Source: Punica granatum
Taxonomy: Eukaryota; Streptophyta; Magnoliopsida; Myrtales; Lythraceae
Direction: 5' to 3'
Assembly: GCF_007655135.1 (NCBI RefSeq)
Contig: NC_045127.1
Coordinates: 12,471,001-12,535,000 of the forward strand
DNA length: 64,000 nt
Shown here: positions 34,479-45,840 of the stretch, piece after piece
Position numbering within the stretch: the first letter of the stretch is position 1
Layout: the number at the start of each line of letters is the position of its first letter
The notes under the pieces: generated by a model
Told to the model about the DNA's origin: nothing
Database searches by the model: none
Seen by the model: only the letters and a program-made list of their open reading frames with translations
Program-made: the position numbers and the translations under genes

Positions 34479-37400
34479 ATGGACGAGGACATGTACACAT
34501 TGATTTTTCACCATAGGGGTGAGTCAGTCTCTGAATCCCGTGTGCAATATGTTGGTGGAGAAATTGATGTATGGGGGATGTAGATATAATCTAGTATCAA
34601 AACCCACCATTGATAACTTCTATGTTGAGCATGGATATAGAAAACCAAAGAAGATCTTCTGGTTGGTTCCCAGTTTAGAAGTGCATAAAGGGCTGAGGGA
34701 TTTTGAGACAGACCAAGATGCTCACACACTGTATGCATCTGTTAGAAATGTGAGAGAAATCGAGTTCTACTTCATCCAAAATGAAGAAGAGATTGTTGTA
34801 GCAAAACTTGAAAATTGAGTTTTGCAAGTTGTAGTTTCTGATGAAGATGATAATGAAGATGACAATGAAGATGAAGAACAAGATGAAGATGCATGAGAGT
34901 TTGAGTATAATGGTTTTGATGGTTTAGATGATAGATGATGTATGGGTACCGGGGCAAGATGGGGATGAAGATGATGACTGTACTGGTGATGATCATGATG
35001 CAGGCGAAGGTGGAGGGGGGCAGCAGTGGACAAAATAGTGGAAGTTGAAGGGGAAGTTGAAATTGCAGGCGAAGTTCCAGTTCAAGAAGCAGGGGAAGAA
35101 GCAAGGGAAAAATGTGGGAAATAAACCAACAGGGCTGAATCTTCTGGTGTGAGAAGAGCTAAATGGAGAGCTTGCAATGCACTGAGCAGAACAGCAAGGG
35201 AAAAACCATCTGATCATGAAGCTACTGATGAATTTGTAGAGGAAACCGAGTATCACTCTGAAGAATTGCAAAGCCTGAAGGGAAGTGATGATGAATTTGA
35301 TAAGAGGCCTGCATTATTTCACGAGAATACAAAATATGGTCAAGTGCAGCTTCAACTGGATATGTTATTTCCTACCTTTCAGGTTTTCAAAAAGGCTGTG
35401 AAAGATTATATAATTTCAATTGGGAGGGAAGTGGTTATGAAGAAGAAAAATAAGGTCAGATGTAGATTCAAGTGTCAACTTGGTTGTGAGTGGGAGGCAT
35501 TTTGTTCTTGGTCAAAACCTTATGGGGCTTTTCACCTGAAAAAGTTGATTCCTGATCACAATTGCTCCAGGAAGTTACAGAATAAGCAAGTAGACAACAA
35601 ATGGATTGTTGAGAAGCTGGTAAACCAACTAAGAATGATGCCTAACATGACTGCAACGGATGCATATAAATATTTATCTGAGGTATTCTCCATTAAAGTT
35701 GGTGAATAGAAGATATACAATGCCTTGCGAATTGCAAAAAAGCTTATTGAAGGCTCTAAAGAGAAGCAATATGCCATATTAAGAGATTACTGTGGAGAGA
35801 TTATAACAAACAACCCATGTTCTAGTGTAGTAATTGAGGTTGACATACCAAACTTGAGCTTCCTTCCCATATTTGATAGGATGTACATATGCTTTGATGC
35901 AAATACGAGGGGGTTGCTAGCTAGGTGCAGACCACTGATAGAGTTAGATGGGTGCTTCTTGAAGGGCTACTATGGAGGCACTTTGCTAGCTGTTGTCACT
36001 CAGGATCCAAACCACTCATTCTATGTAATAGCTCATGGAGTTGTAGAACAAGAGACTAGGGACAATTGGAGCTGGTTCTTGAGAATGCTACTTGAAGACA
36101 TTGGACATCCAAGGGAACATGGTTGGGAGTTTATATCAGATATGCAAAAAGTGATTGTCTTTTGGTTCATTCTGCAGTTTCATATTCCACATCTTTTTGT
36201 ATGGATTTAACTATTACTCTATATTTTCTTTGACATGACCTTAGGAAGACAATTAAGGAATTATGCCTAAACACAATTAACAGGTTCTGTGTGAAACATC
36301 TAGAAGCAAATGTTTGGAAAAATTGGCACCGTGTAGATCTTACGAAAAAGCTATGGCAATGTGCCAGATCAGACACCATAGGCAAATTTGAAAGGCATCT
36401 TGAGGAGCTTAGATGTATCAGTGAGGAAGCCTATGAATATCTTGGGTTGTTGGACAAGCATAGCTGGACCAGGGCAGCCTTCAAAGAACATACAAAGAAC
36501 CAAAGCTTGTGCAATAACATGTATGAGCAGTTCAATTATGCTATTGTGAAGTATCGAAGAATACTTATCATCAACATGTTGGAGGAGATCAGGTTATATC
36601 TGATGAGGAAGATGAACTCTAGTAGAAATTAGATTACAAGATACGGAGGTCCAATAACACAAACTGCCCAGTCAAAGTTAGAAATAGTAAAGGAAAATAG
36701 TCACAAATGGCATGCTCTTTGGGTTGAAGACCCTAACCTACAAGGTTTCAGGTCCAACATGTATACAACAGCAACCATCAACATGTTGTTGACTTGAAGA
36801 TGTCAACATGTTCATGTAGATAGTGGGATTTGTGTGGGATCTCTTGTAAGCATGCAATAGCATGTATGCAGGTTATTGGCATTGATGCAAAGAAGCATGT
36901 CAATTTTTGCTATTCTAAGGAAACATGGGAGATGATTTATGCTCTGTATATTGCTCCACCGAGAGGTGAAGATCAATGGATGAAGCAAGGTCTAGAACTT
37001 GTTGAGGCTCCAAGATTTGCCAAGGGTAGTGGTCGTCCAAAAAAGAAAAGGTCCAAGGCTAATGATGTGCCTTAAAACCCATATAAGCCTAAAATGAAGT
37101 ACAATGAAATATAATGTGGAATGTGTGGTGAAAAAGGACACAATGTGAAGGCATGCAATGGTACAATATCGAAAGATAACAAAGAAGGTTAGGACTGATA
37201 CCACCCCAAGTGCCTCAGCTTTACCCTTTGAGACTCGGCTTACAGGAGAAGAAGTGCAGGTATGCTGACTTCAACTCTATATTATCACTCTTTAAATTGT
37301 TGATATGTGAAATTGACAAACTATTGCTTTTAGGGAGTGGCATCAAGCATGGTCGAACAACCAGTGATGATGTCTCAACAAGCAAACAACATATCTCAGC

Positions 37401-37498
37401 CTACCATGCCTCATCCAGCACCAATGAGACCTCAGAAGCTAGCAATCAAACAATTGAAGAGAAAACCAACAACAAATGATTCAGGCAATGGTGCAGCA
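34479..37498 (+). pseudogene. MULE1 MURA-type transposase, degenerate
   Basis: A start at 34479 (MDEDMYTLIFHH) opens a PB1-like N-terminal domain. It shifts frame at about 34575 and continues as FYVEHGYRKPKKIFWLVPS to 34815. An acidic linker with several stops follows. The Mut-type DNA-binding domain (about 35350-35580) contains CRFKCQLGCEWEAF. The DDE core has Asp at 35947-35949 (ELDGCFLKG), Asp at 36139-36141 (ISDMQK) and Glu at 36525-36527 (NNMYEQFN). The SWIM finger is near 36810-36860 (CSCR, stop, WDLCGISCKHA). A basic tail GRPKKKRSK and a CCHC knuckle (37115-37156, CGMCGEKGHNVKAC) follow. Likely introns lie at 36151-36244 and 37261-37334. In-frame stops lie at 34816, 35707 and 36821, and there are at least two frame changes. 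All three catalytic residues survive, although no single frame joins them. Confidence 0.88.
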
Positions 37499-37574
37499 AC
37501 GTCAACTTCACCAACTCAGACTCAACATTCAATTGCACTAACCACGTTAGTTCATAATATTATTGTGCATGTGG

Positions 37575-37745
37575 GTTTTTGTTCTTATGTTCCTGTACTT
37601 ATGCTGGTGATTGTGATTGTGCTGATGCTTGTGGATGTGCTTGTGCTAGTGGTGGTGGTTGTGCTTATGGTTATGGATGTGTTTGCAGTTGTGCTTATGG
37701 TTGTGGATGTGCTTGTGGTTATGCTTATACTTGTGCTTCTACTAC
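37575..37745. repeat. GT-rich degenerate minisatellite inside MULE1
   Basis: About 170 bp of repeated GTGCTTGTG, GATGTGCTTGTG and GTTATGGATGTG units with almost no A/C-rich interruptions on the plus strand. The open frames across it (Val/Leu-rich or Cys/Gly-rich) are products of the repeat. It lies after the transposase knuckle and before the 3' inverted repeat. Confidence 0.8.
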
Positions 37746-39768
37746 TGTGTTTTGCAAGGAAATGATGTGCTTGTGCTTGTATTTTGCAAGGAATGTCACC
37801 ATCCATGTGTCAGGAATTGGCTAGTGGCCCCGCCAATGCTTATGTTGACTCAGCAGCAAGAAGACCTATGAAGCTAGCAAACAAGCCAAAAAGGGATTCA
37901 AGGAAGCGAAAGAAGTAGTCCATTTTGTATAGAGATCTTTTGGTAAAGTTAGGAGTATTTGTGGCCATTGCTTTTTGATAGCATTTTGTATGGAGAACTG
38001 TTAAAGAATGACAGTACTGTCCGTATGTATATGTGGCCACTGGCTTTGGACCATATTGGTTTTTTGTCACCATTTTGGTGACTTTCAATATTTGCAAATG
38101 TATATAGCATATGCTATATTCTATCATTTCTGCAATGCAAGTTTTTTTTGTGCATATGGTTTACAGATTGCAAGTTAGTATATTGATTGCAAGTTTCATA
38201 TGGTATAAAGATTGCAAGTTGGAAATGCTATACATATTACATTTGCTGTACAGTCGGGTAAAACCAATGCAAGTCCCAGAGCAGTGAAATTAAATTGCAT
38301 ATGGTAAACGGATGGAAGATGCAGATGGAGATGGACAAATGGATAAGAACTTGGGAAATGAATTTCATTACCAACATCAATACAGACTTAAGTCATACAC
38401 AAGGCTGAGTTGGATAGCAACTTCCAAAAACTTCAAACTCATTGCTCAAAAACTACCACAACAATCCAACATATCCTAGCTAACTAAAACTATCCACAAT
38501 CCATTGATAAACAAGCTCATACTCACCCCACAACAATCCTCACAACCAATAAGCTCAACCGAGCATCACAAGCTCAGAACACGGCAATCCTCACAACCAG
38601 CACATCCACTACAATTGTCAAAATTCACCACAACTGAGCCAGCTTCTTTCATTGAAGCTCATACTCCACAATCCTGTTTTTTAGCAATATCACATTCATC
38701 TGAAGTTGGTCTTCAACTAAAGAAGTGTTCTGCAATTGGTCTTCCCACTCAAAATACCCGCAAATATGAGCTTCATCGTTTCATAAAAGACACTTGTAAA
38801 ATGGTCGATTAGGATTTGCAATGGTCTTTGAGATCATCCGACGTGCTCTTTGTCCACAATAACAAAGAATCGACCTAGCTCCGAAGATGCTCGAATTGCA
38901 ATTGGAATGACTGCTCATGCTCGATTTCCGATATTTATTCATCTCTTTCCTTTGCAATTGAATTGTAATGGGAGTGGCAAGTGATTAAGGCTTATTTCCC
39001 TCATCTGGAACTTCTTCCTTCCTCTACGATTGAGCTGTGATTCGAGTGCCCAACCTCCAACTTCTTCCTCCAAAGCCTGGAACTTCTTCCTTCCACTATA
39101 ATTGGAGTGGCCAGCTTCGAACTTCTTCTTTCCTCTGCGATTGAACCGTAAATCTAGTGCCCAACCTCAAACTTCTTCCTTTAGAGCCTCGAACCTCTTC
39201 GTTCCTCTGCGCTAGATTTGCAATTAGAGTTAGGGTTTCGAATTTGGGGGTGTCGAATCGCAATTAGGGCCTATAATTGGCAAATTGGGATTTTCGGGTA
39301 ACAGGCTTTTTAGGAGGGCTTTCAACGCATCATTTTTGTTGTTGAGTATGAGAGGATAACGACGTCATTTAGGGCTGGCTTCGATCGAGGAAGACAATGA
39401 CGCCGTTTTTGGCAATTTAGGGGGATGGTTAACAGAGTTAGGTCCAGTTCATCCGCCACGTGAGATTTCCATCATGATTGGCGCGCATAAGAAGATGACA
39501 ATACTAAAACATTAGACATAATGGAGATTGATGGACAAAAATAATGACAAAAATTTTTGAGGGACTAAACCCAAGGCAATGGGATCTTTAAGGGACCAAA
39601 ACCACACCTGACTCATTTCTAGTGGACATTCAATTGCTGGCCCCTAGAGAAAGTCAAGGCTGACTCCCCTCGGTAACAAGAGACTCATAAACCTTGCAAA
39701 GGATTAAGTCAAAGGAATTGGAAATAAGGAGCCCCAAAATAGAAATTATAACTCCGAAATACTGAGGG

Positions 39769-39912
39769 TATAGTAGTGCACGTTTTCATAAGGTAATCAA
39801 GAAGTTCTAGATTCGATACTTTTGATGAGATTATCTGTACTCCTTTATTAGTTATTAAGATTTATATTTAATTATACTAAACTCATGTGCTTCCCTTATA
39901 ATCGAAAAAAAG
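39769..39912 (+). repeat. SINE-B copy (plus), between the two MULEs
   Basis: TATAGTAGTGCACGTTTTCA (A-box region), GAAGTTCTAGATTCGATACT (B box), then GATGAGATTATCTGTACTCC. The tail TTATTAAGATTTATATTT ends CTTATAATCGAAAAAAAG, nearly the same 3' end as the copy at 18955. Confidence 0.65.
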
Positions 39913-39989
39913 TTATATCTCCAAAATATTTGAATTTGACAGCTGATAATGAGTAATCTTTCTGCTTTTGTGTGCACAAAATACTATTT

Positions 39990-40097
39990 ATATTTTGGGT
40001 GTACACCATGGTGTCCGAAAATTCAATTAGTACCGAATAATCCAGTTGAAGACAAATCGGCCCACCAAGGTGTAAAGTTCTCATAGCATTTTTTTTA
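39990..40097 (-). repeat. SINE-A copy (minus), 3' half, cut by MULE2
   Basis: Minus-oriented SINE-A 3' half: GGTGTACACCATGGTGTCCG, TACCGAATAATCCAGTTGA and CGGCCCACCAAGGTGTAAAG. It runs into GCATTTTTTTTA at 40097, where MULE2 starts. The missing 5' half continues at 45765. Confidence 0.75.
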
Positions 40098-43000
40098 GGG
40101 ATAATAACCTGATATAGCCTAACGTTTGACATAATTCTTAGTTATAGCCTAAACTTGATTTTTTATCTGAGATAGCCTAACGTTGACGTTTTGGTATAGC
40201 ATCTAGCCCGACGCTAATTTTCCGTCCAAAAGTGACGGAATGGCACACGTGGCACGTTAAATTAGTAACGTTGCTTACATGTGCCGGTATGTGGGCCCCC
40301 CATTTGCCACGTTTGTCTCTTCCCGCCCCATCACCTACCTTCCTGCCCATTCTCGCGTTTGCCTTTTTTCTTCTACCTTTCACTTTGCCCCATCTGTAAA
40401 TGACTCTCAAATCCTTCTCTGTTTCTTTTCCACCGAAAATTGGAGAGGGCTTTTGCAATTAGGGTGTGGTTGCATTGATCGGTTCTGGATTGTGTTTGCT
40501 TGGTGTGCTGTGGAGGACGAATTTGGGAGTCGTTTTGAGGTGAGGGTTTTCCGATTTAAGTATAAGTTGCTGAGTTGGAGGTCCACTGGGAGTTCGTGGC
40601 TTTCCAAAGAGGAAGCTAACTCGGTGCTCCTCATCTGTAGTAACACAGAGCTGGTGCATCAAACTAAAGGTTGGTGATTATGTTTGTCGGATTCTTTACT
40701 GTTAGGTAGACCAGAGTTTTGCCTTTTGCTTTATTACGTTGAGAGCTGCTTATTGTCTCTTTCTTTATTGCTTTGGAAGATGATAAAGTGCTTAAAAAAT
40801 TGCTACTTGCACGTAGGTGCTTGTCCTGACTTTGGGTCCTTCATTCCTGTATTGAAACTGACAATGTAAGTTAGAAACTTGCTATTTATATGCTTTGCTT
40901 CATGAAGTAAACAATTTAATGAACTTTAACTGCATCATGTCACTAATTGAAACCATTGCTTGATGCATGAGCAGAGGAACCCAGTTTGGGTTAATTCTTC
41001 ACCATGGAGGGTTAATGCATTTTAAACCTCATGTGAGGTATTTAGGAGGTGTAACAACCGTAATAGCTAAAGAGAAGGATAACATGCCATGGTTTCATTT
41101 GAAAGGAATGTTGGATGAGTTTGGTTACAAAGAGCTGAGGATGATGTGGTATTTACTCCCTGATAAATGTTTGGAGACTGGTTTGAGAGAAATGAATACA
41201 AATATAGAGATATGGGAGATGACTGAGCTTGGGATAAAGTATGAGATGATAGCGGTGTATGTAAAAAGCTGATAAGAAAGATTATGATGATGATGCTACT
41301 GATGCTATTGATGGTGTTGTTCCTGATAGTGGTGTGGCTGTGGATAGTGGTGTGGCTATGGATGGTGGTGTGCCTGGAGAGGGGGGTATTGTCGTGGATA
41401 ATAAGGATAAGGATGAGGATGAGGATGATACTGAGTATTATCCACCCGAGGAAGAGGAAAGTGATGCGTACTCAAGTGCTGATGATGAATATAATAGTAA
41501 CAATGACAATGAGGAGTTTCTTGAAGGTCATATATTGAGGATTACCCAGGGGAATAGACAGAGTGAGATGCAAGTAGATGAAGAGAGGCCCATATCACAT
41601 CAGGGTGAGGAGAGTGATGAGCAGGCTGCATCTGATGATAATGAAGTCACCCCTCATAATAGTGCTGATGAGGGTGAATGCAGTAGAAGTTCAAAAAGGT
41701 TGAATGTCTTTAACCCCAAGTGTGATATGGCAAGTACAAAGTTTCAAGTAGGATTGTGTTTTACAGGTCCTAAGAAGTTCATACGTGCTCTGAAGGATTA
41801 TGCCATTTACCATGGCTTTTCTCTACGTTTCTTAAGGTCTGGAGAAAAGAAGGTGGAGGTTGTATGCAAGGCAAACTGTCCATGAAGGATATACGTTGCT
41901 TGGACACAGAAGAAGGAAGCTTTTCAAGTCAAAACATTGACTGATGTGCACTCATATAGTAAAGATCCAAGGAACAATCAATGCACATACAATTGGATTA
42001 GGGGACATTTCTTAGAAAAGTTTCGACTGAATATGGATTACAGTGTTATAGATTTGATGAAGGAGATCAACACTAAGTTTGGGATTATGGTTTCAAAGAG
42101 CACTTGTTATAAGACTAGGACACATGCGAGGGAACTGATTCGAGGGAGTATAGAGGAGCACTATCACTTGCTGCCCTTGTATGTGGATAAGTTGAATAGA
42201 GTATACAAGAACAGCACATTTGATCTTGTGCTTGAGAGAGGGGCAGCTGATCAGCTTGTGAGATTCAGGAGAATATATGTATGCTTTGATTCCTTGAAGA
42301 GGGGGTTCCTTGAGGGGCGTAGACCAGTTATTGGTGTAAATGGGTGTTTTTAGAAATGTAAAATGGGGGGGGGGGGGGGGGGGGGGCAGCTTTTAAGTGC
42401 TGTAGGTAGATATGGGAACAATCAAATGTTCCCAATTGCATGGGCAGACGTTGAAGGAGAAAATGAGGGGTATTGGCGATGGTTTATACAACATTTAAAG
42501 GAAGACTTGGGTATCATTGATGGACTTGGGTGGACTTTCATCTTTGATCAGTAAAAGGTAATCTCTTCTTTTCTCGGATTATTATGAATCTTTTTCTTAT
42601 TATGAGGTTTCTTTGTTACTAACTGTGAATATATTATGATACTGCAGGGCCTAGAGAATGCAGTAAGATCTCTATTACCTAATGTAGAGCACATAAATTG
42701 TGCTAGACACTTGTATGCTAATTGGAAAAAAAGGCATGGAGGTCTTGCATTGAAGTCAACCTTCTGGAGAGCAGTCAAGAGCACCACTATCACAAGGTAT
42801 GAGAACACAGTGGCTGAGATGAGAGCTCTAGACTCGGAGGCAGCTGATCAATTTGAGGGGATTAGAGTGATGAAGTTCTGCCGTGCTTTTATCAATGAAT
42901 GGCCCAAGTGTGACGTCGTTGACAACAACATCCGTGAGTGTTTTAATAACTTCATCCTGCATGCTAGGTCTAAGCTTATCATAGATATGTTGGAAGATAT

Positions 43001-45764
43001 TAGAATTGCAATGATGTCAAGGATAGTAGAGAAGAGGAATAAGTGTCTGGCATCAACTGATGAAATATGCCATAGAGTAAGAAATGTGCTTGAAGAGAAT
43101 AAGCTCAGCTCTAGGTTATGTGATCCCACTCACGGTGGAGACTCAAATTTCGAGGTTGGCCACTTTGGAAACAGATTTGTAGTAGACTTAAATACCAAGA
43201 CTTGCACATGTAGGAAATGGAACCTCACAGGAATCCCATGCCCCCATGCTATTAGTTGTATCCACATATTAAGGGAAAGCCCTGAACAATATGTTAACGA
43301 GATGCTCAAGAAGGAAATGTACCTTCAAGCCTATGCACACACATTGAGGCCTTTGAATGGTCAGAATTTATGGGGCAAACCAAAAGGAGATCCTGTGTTC
43401 CCTCCCAAAGTGAAGAAACAACCAGGGAGGCCAAAGAAAAATAGAAACAAGGATGCAAGTGAACGATACCCCGTTGCTCAAAGACTTTCTAGGAAAGGAA
43501 TGGAGATGAGTTGTAGCATTTGTCACCAATATGGTCACACCAAGAAGTCATGCAAAAAGAAGAACAAACAATCGACTGAAGCAGTTCTTGTAGTAAGTTT
43601 TTTTTAAAAAAATTTACTTATGTTTTCAACTAAACTTGAGTCAATTTTATAACTGATGCATGAACAAGTTAGAGAAAGAGACCATGTTGATAATGCGAGT
43701 CAAGTGGACCAGAACATGAGCAGTCAAGTTACCATAGATCATACCATGGTTCAACAAACAGACCAGACCAGGGGCAACCTAGCTACCACAGAACATGGTC
43801 AGTCTTCTGGATATGGAGGCAAGACTAGCACAGAGCAAGGGAAGGTTACAAAAGGCAGACAAAAACTTCAAGTTTGTGGTTTTCATTTTTTCTTGATAAT
43901 CTCCATTTTCATGCAAACATGCCAGTATATACAATGTCATTATATATGCAGATTCGAAGGAATCAACCACCTCAGCCAAATCCACAGATGGTATCCAATA
44001 TGGATTCTCTTATTCATAGAGAAATGACCCAAGCTAACAAAGATTTCTGTGTCCTACATGGAGAAACTGGAATGACTTATATTCATGTAAGTATAATCAA
44101 TTGCTCTATATATACAATAAAACTGATTGGAGGATACTTACATGCTTGTATCTGTTATGTTAGTTGCCTAGTGAGCAGATGAGGGTGTCATACATGGGCA
44201 GGCTCAGGGGGCAGTTCAGCAGTCCAACACATGTGCAAGCAGGACAGACAAGTAGTTCATCAGTTCACCAGGAACCCAAGCACCAGCAGAGAAACGACCA
44301 TGAAAAGGAGCAGTCCAGGCCGAGAACAAGGTTACAAGCCCGAAAGATTATGGCTGATATTGAACCACGAAAGAGAAAGAAGTAGATGGTTGTCATAAAT
44401 TGCTCATTTTGTTAGATTGTCTCATTTTGGTTGAATTGTAGTTGGTTGTCTTAGTGGACTGGTAGTTAGGGTGTCTAGTAGATTGACATGATGAAATTTG
44501 GTCATTTTGATGATGCTTCTTGTAAATATATCAGCCATCTTTGTACATTGTGGTGTCCAGCAGTTGTCTGTTCATAGAAGGAACAAAGTACTGTCTGTAC
44601 ATTTTGGTAGATTGAATGAATCAATGACAATTTGCCTTGTAAAATTCTTTCAATACTGAGTTTTGTCGAAAATCCTATTCTGAATTATTTGATGAAAAGC
44701 AATCATCATCTTTAATTTCACCATATAAATGTAAGACATACAAATTGAGTAATCAAGCAGCCCAATATGGTTTCTACTACTACATACATTTGATGAGTAA
44801 TAAGGTGGGACAATCTACTAAAGAAGCATCAGCTTGAACAACCAATTTTACTACAATTCCATCATACACTCTGTGCTTGCAGTGATCATTCTTCCAATGC
44901 AGCTACGGCACAATCACAGACCCCAATTCATAAGAACAAAGTAAATCTTCTCCTTTCTGATCACACTATCTTCGTACCAATGAAAGGATGAACAATTGGT
45001 TGAGCAAACAGAAGGTAATCCACACAGAGACTGAAGCTTGAGTAGACGTAAGGCCTGTGAGTCCACGGTCGACGTCGAGGACAGGCCCAGCTGCAGCAAT
45101 GGGAGCATCGATGGTGTCTGTGCACGCATGTGGGTTGACCTCTGTCTCTCTCTCTCTCTCCGAGCTCCTCTGTCTTTGTCCGTGCCCCTCTATCTTTGTT
45201 CGAGGTCCTGTGCCTTTGTCGAGCTCCTCTCTCTCTCTCTCTCTAATCTATAGATACAATGCATTGAAAGCAGGGGAGAGAGCTTCCTTTGGAAAGCCAC
45301 GAACTCCCAGTGGACCTTCACTTAGCAATTGGAAAACCCTCACCTCAAAACGACTCCCAAATTCGTCCTCCACAGCACACCAAGCAAACACAATCCAGAA
45401 CCGATCAATGCACCACACCCTAATTGCAAAAGCCCTCTCCAATTTTCGGTGGAAAAGAAACAGAGAAGGATTTGAGAGTCATTTACAGAAGGGGCAAAGT
45501 GAAAGGCAGAAGAAAGAAGGCAAACGCGGGAATGGGCGGGAAGAGACAAACGTGGCAAATGAGGGGCCCACATACCGGCACATGTAAGCAACGTTACGAA
45601 TTTAACGTGCCACGTGTGCCATTCCGTCACTTTTGGACGGAAAATTAGCGTCGGGCTAGATGTTATACCAAAACGTCAAAGTTAGGCTATCTCCAGTAAA
45701 AAATCAAGTTTGGGCTATAACTAAGAATTATGTCAAACGTTAGGCTATATGAGGATATTATCCT
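40098..45764 (+). mobile_element. MULE2: Mutator-like DNA transposon, 5667 bp, inserted in a SINE
   Basis: Long inverted repeats at 40098-~40617 and ~45281-45764 (about 480-520 bp) open GGGATAATAACC and, on the minus strand, AGGATAATATCC. Both then read ATATAGCCTAACGTTTGACA and keep high similarity through GTGACGGAATGGCACACGTG, GAAAATTGGAGAGGGC and CACGAACTCCCAGTGGACC (one strand). A 9-bp duplication TTTTTTTTA (40089-40097 and 45765-45773) fits the ends. The join of the two flanks restores a continuous SINE-A sequence, which independently confirms the boundaries. The interior carries a plus-strand MURA-type transposase with several stops. The inverted repeats are unrelated to those of MULE1, so this is a separate family. 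Confidence 0.9.
40967..44385 (+). pseudogene. MULE2 MURA-type transposase, nearly complete but broken
   Basis: The PB1-like domain is at 40967-41272 (LILHHGGLMHF; WYLLPDKCLETGL). A frame change near 41262-41280 leads into an acidic linker. The Mut-type DNA-binding domain (about 41730-41960) contains FIRALKDYAIYHGF. In the DDE core the first Asp is replaced by Asn (42339-42341, GVNGCF), the second Asp is at 42546-42548 and Glu is at 42936-42938 (NNIRECFNN). The SWIM finger starts at 43203 (CTCRKWNLTGIPCPHA) and the CCHC knuckle is 43512-43553 (CSICHQYGHTKKSC). GRPKKNRNK lies between them. An intron at 42558-42647 splices in frame; further introns probably interrupt the C-terminal part, which ends in PRKRKK at 44385. 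In-frame stops are TGA 41883-41885, TAG 42351-42353 and TAA 42552-42554. A G22 run at 42365-42386 stays in frame. The loss of a catalytic Asp plus the stops make it inactive. Confidence 0.9.
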
Positions 45765-45840
45765 TTTTTTTTATTCACAAGACTTGAACCCGAAACCTTA
45801 TTTAAGAGAAACATGTGCAGTATCACTTCAACCATTCATG
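45765..45840 (-). repeat. SINE-A copy (minus), 5' half, right of MULE2
   Basis: Minus-strand continuation of the copy broken at 40097: ATTCACAAGACTTGAACCCG (B-box region), AACCTTATTTAAGAGAAACA and ACTTCAACCATTCATG (A-box region). Compare the uninterrupted minus copy at 51938. Confidence 0.75.

Larger units (their letters stand above)
33550..39614 (+). mobile_element. MULE1: Mutator-like DNA transposon, 6065 bp, complete ends
   Basis: Perfect 9-bp direct repeats ATTTCTAGT at 33541-33549 and 39615-39623 flank the element, the duplication length typical of Mutator. The terminal inverted repeats are about 300 bp (33550-~33865 and ~39325-39614). They open GAGTTAGGTGTGGTTTTGGT on the left and GAGTCAGGTGTGGTTTTGGT on the right (minus). 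They stay similar through CTCAAAAATTTTTG, AATCTCACGTG, CGATCGAAGCC and ACTCAACAACAAAAA. The left repeat contains a ~50-bp internal duplication (GGATGAGCTGAACCTAACTC twice). Inside is a degenerate MURA-type transposase on the plus strand and a GT-rich tract. The intact ends mean it could still be mobilised in trans. Transposon annotation is firm; present activity is not supported. Confidence 0.93.

Noticed and set aside
34675..35271. Long His/Leu/Ser-rich frames on the minus strand
   Set aside because: Antisense of the acidic linker and basic repeat of the MULE1 transposase; composition artefact with no known protein.
37337..37871. Val/Leu-rich and Cys/Gly-rich proteins
   Set aside because: Only the first ~50 codons could be transposase C-terminus; the rest is translation of the GT-rich repeat.
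40279..40677. 132-residue frame and its mirror at 45248-45648
   Set aside because: Both are inside the inverted terminal repeats of MULE2; the symmetric occurrence shows they are repeat translation.
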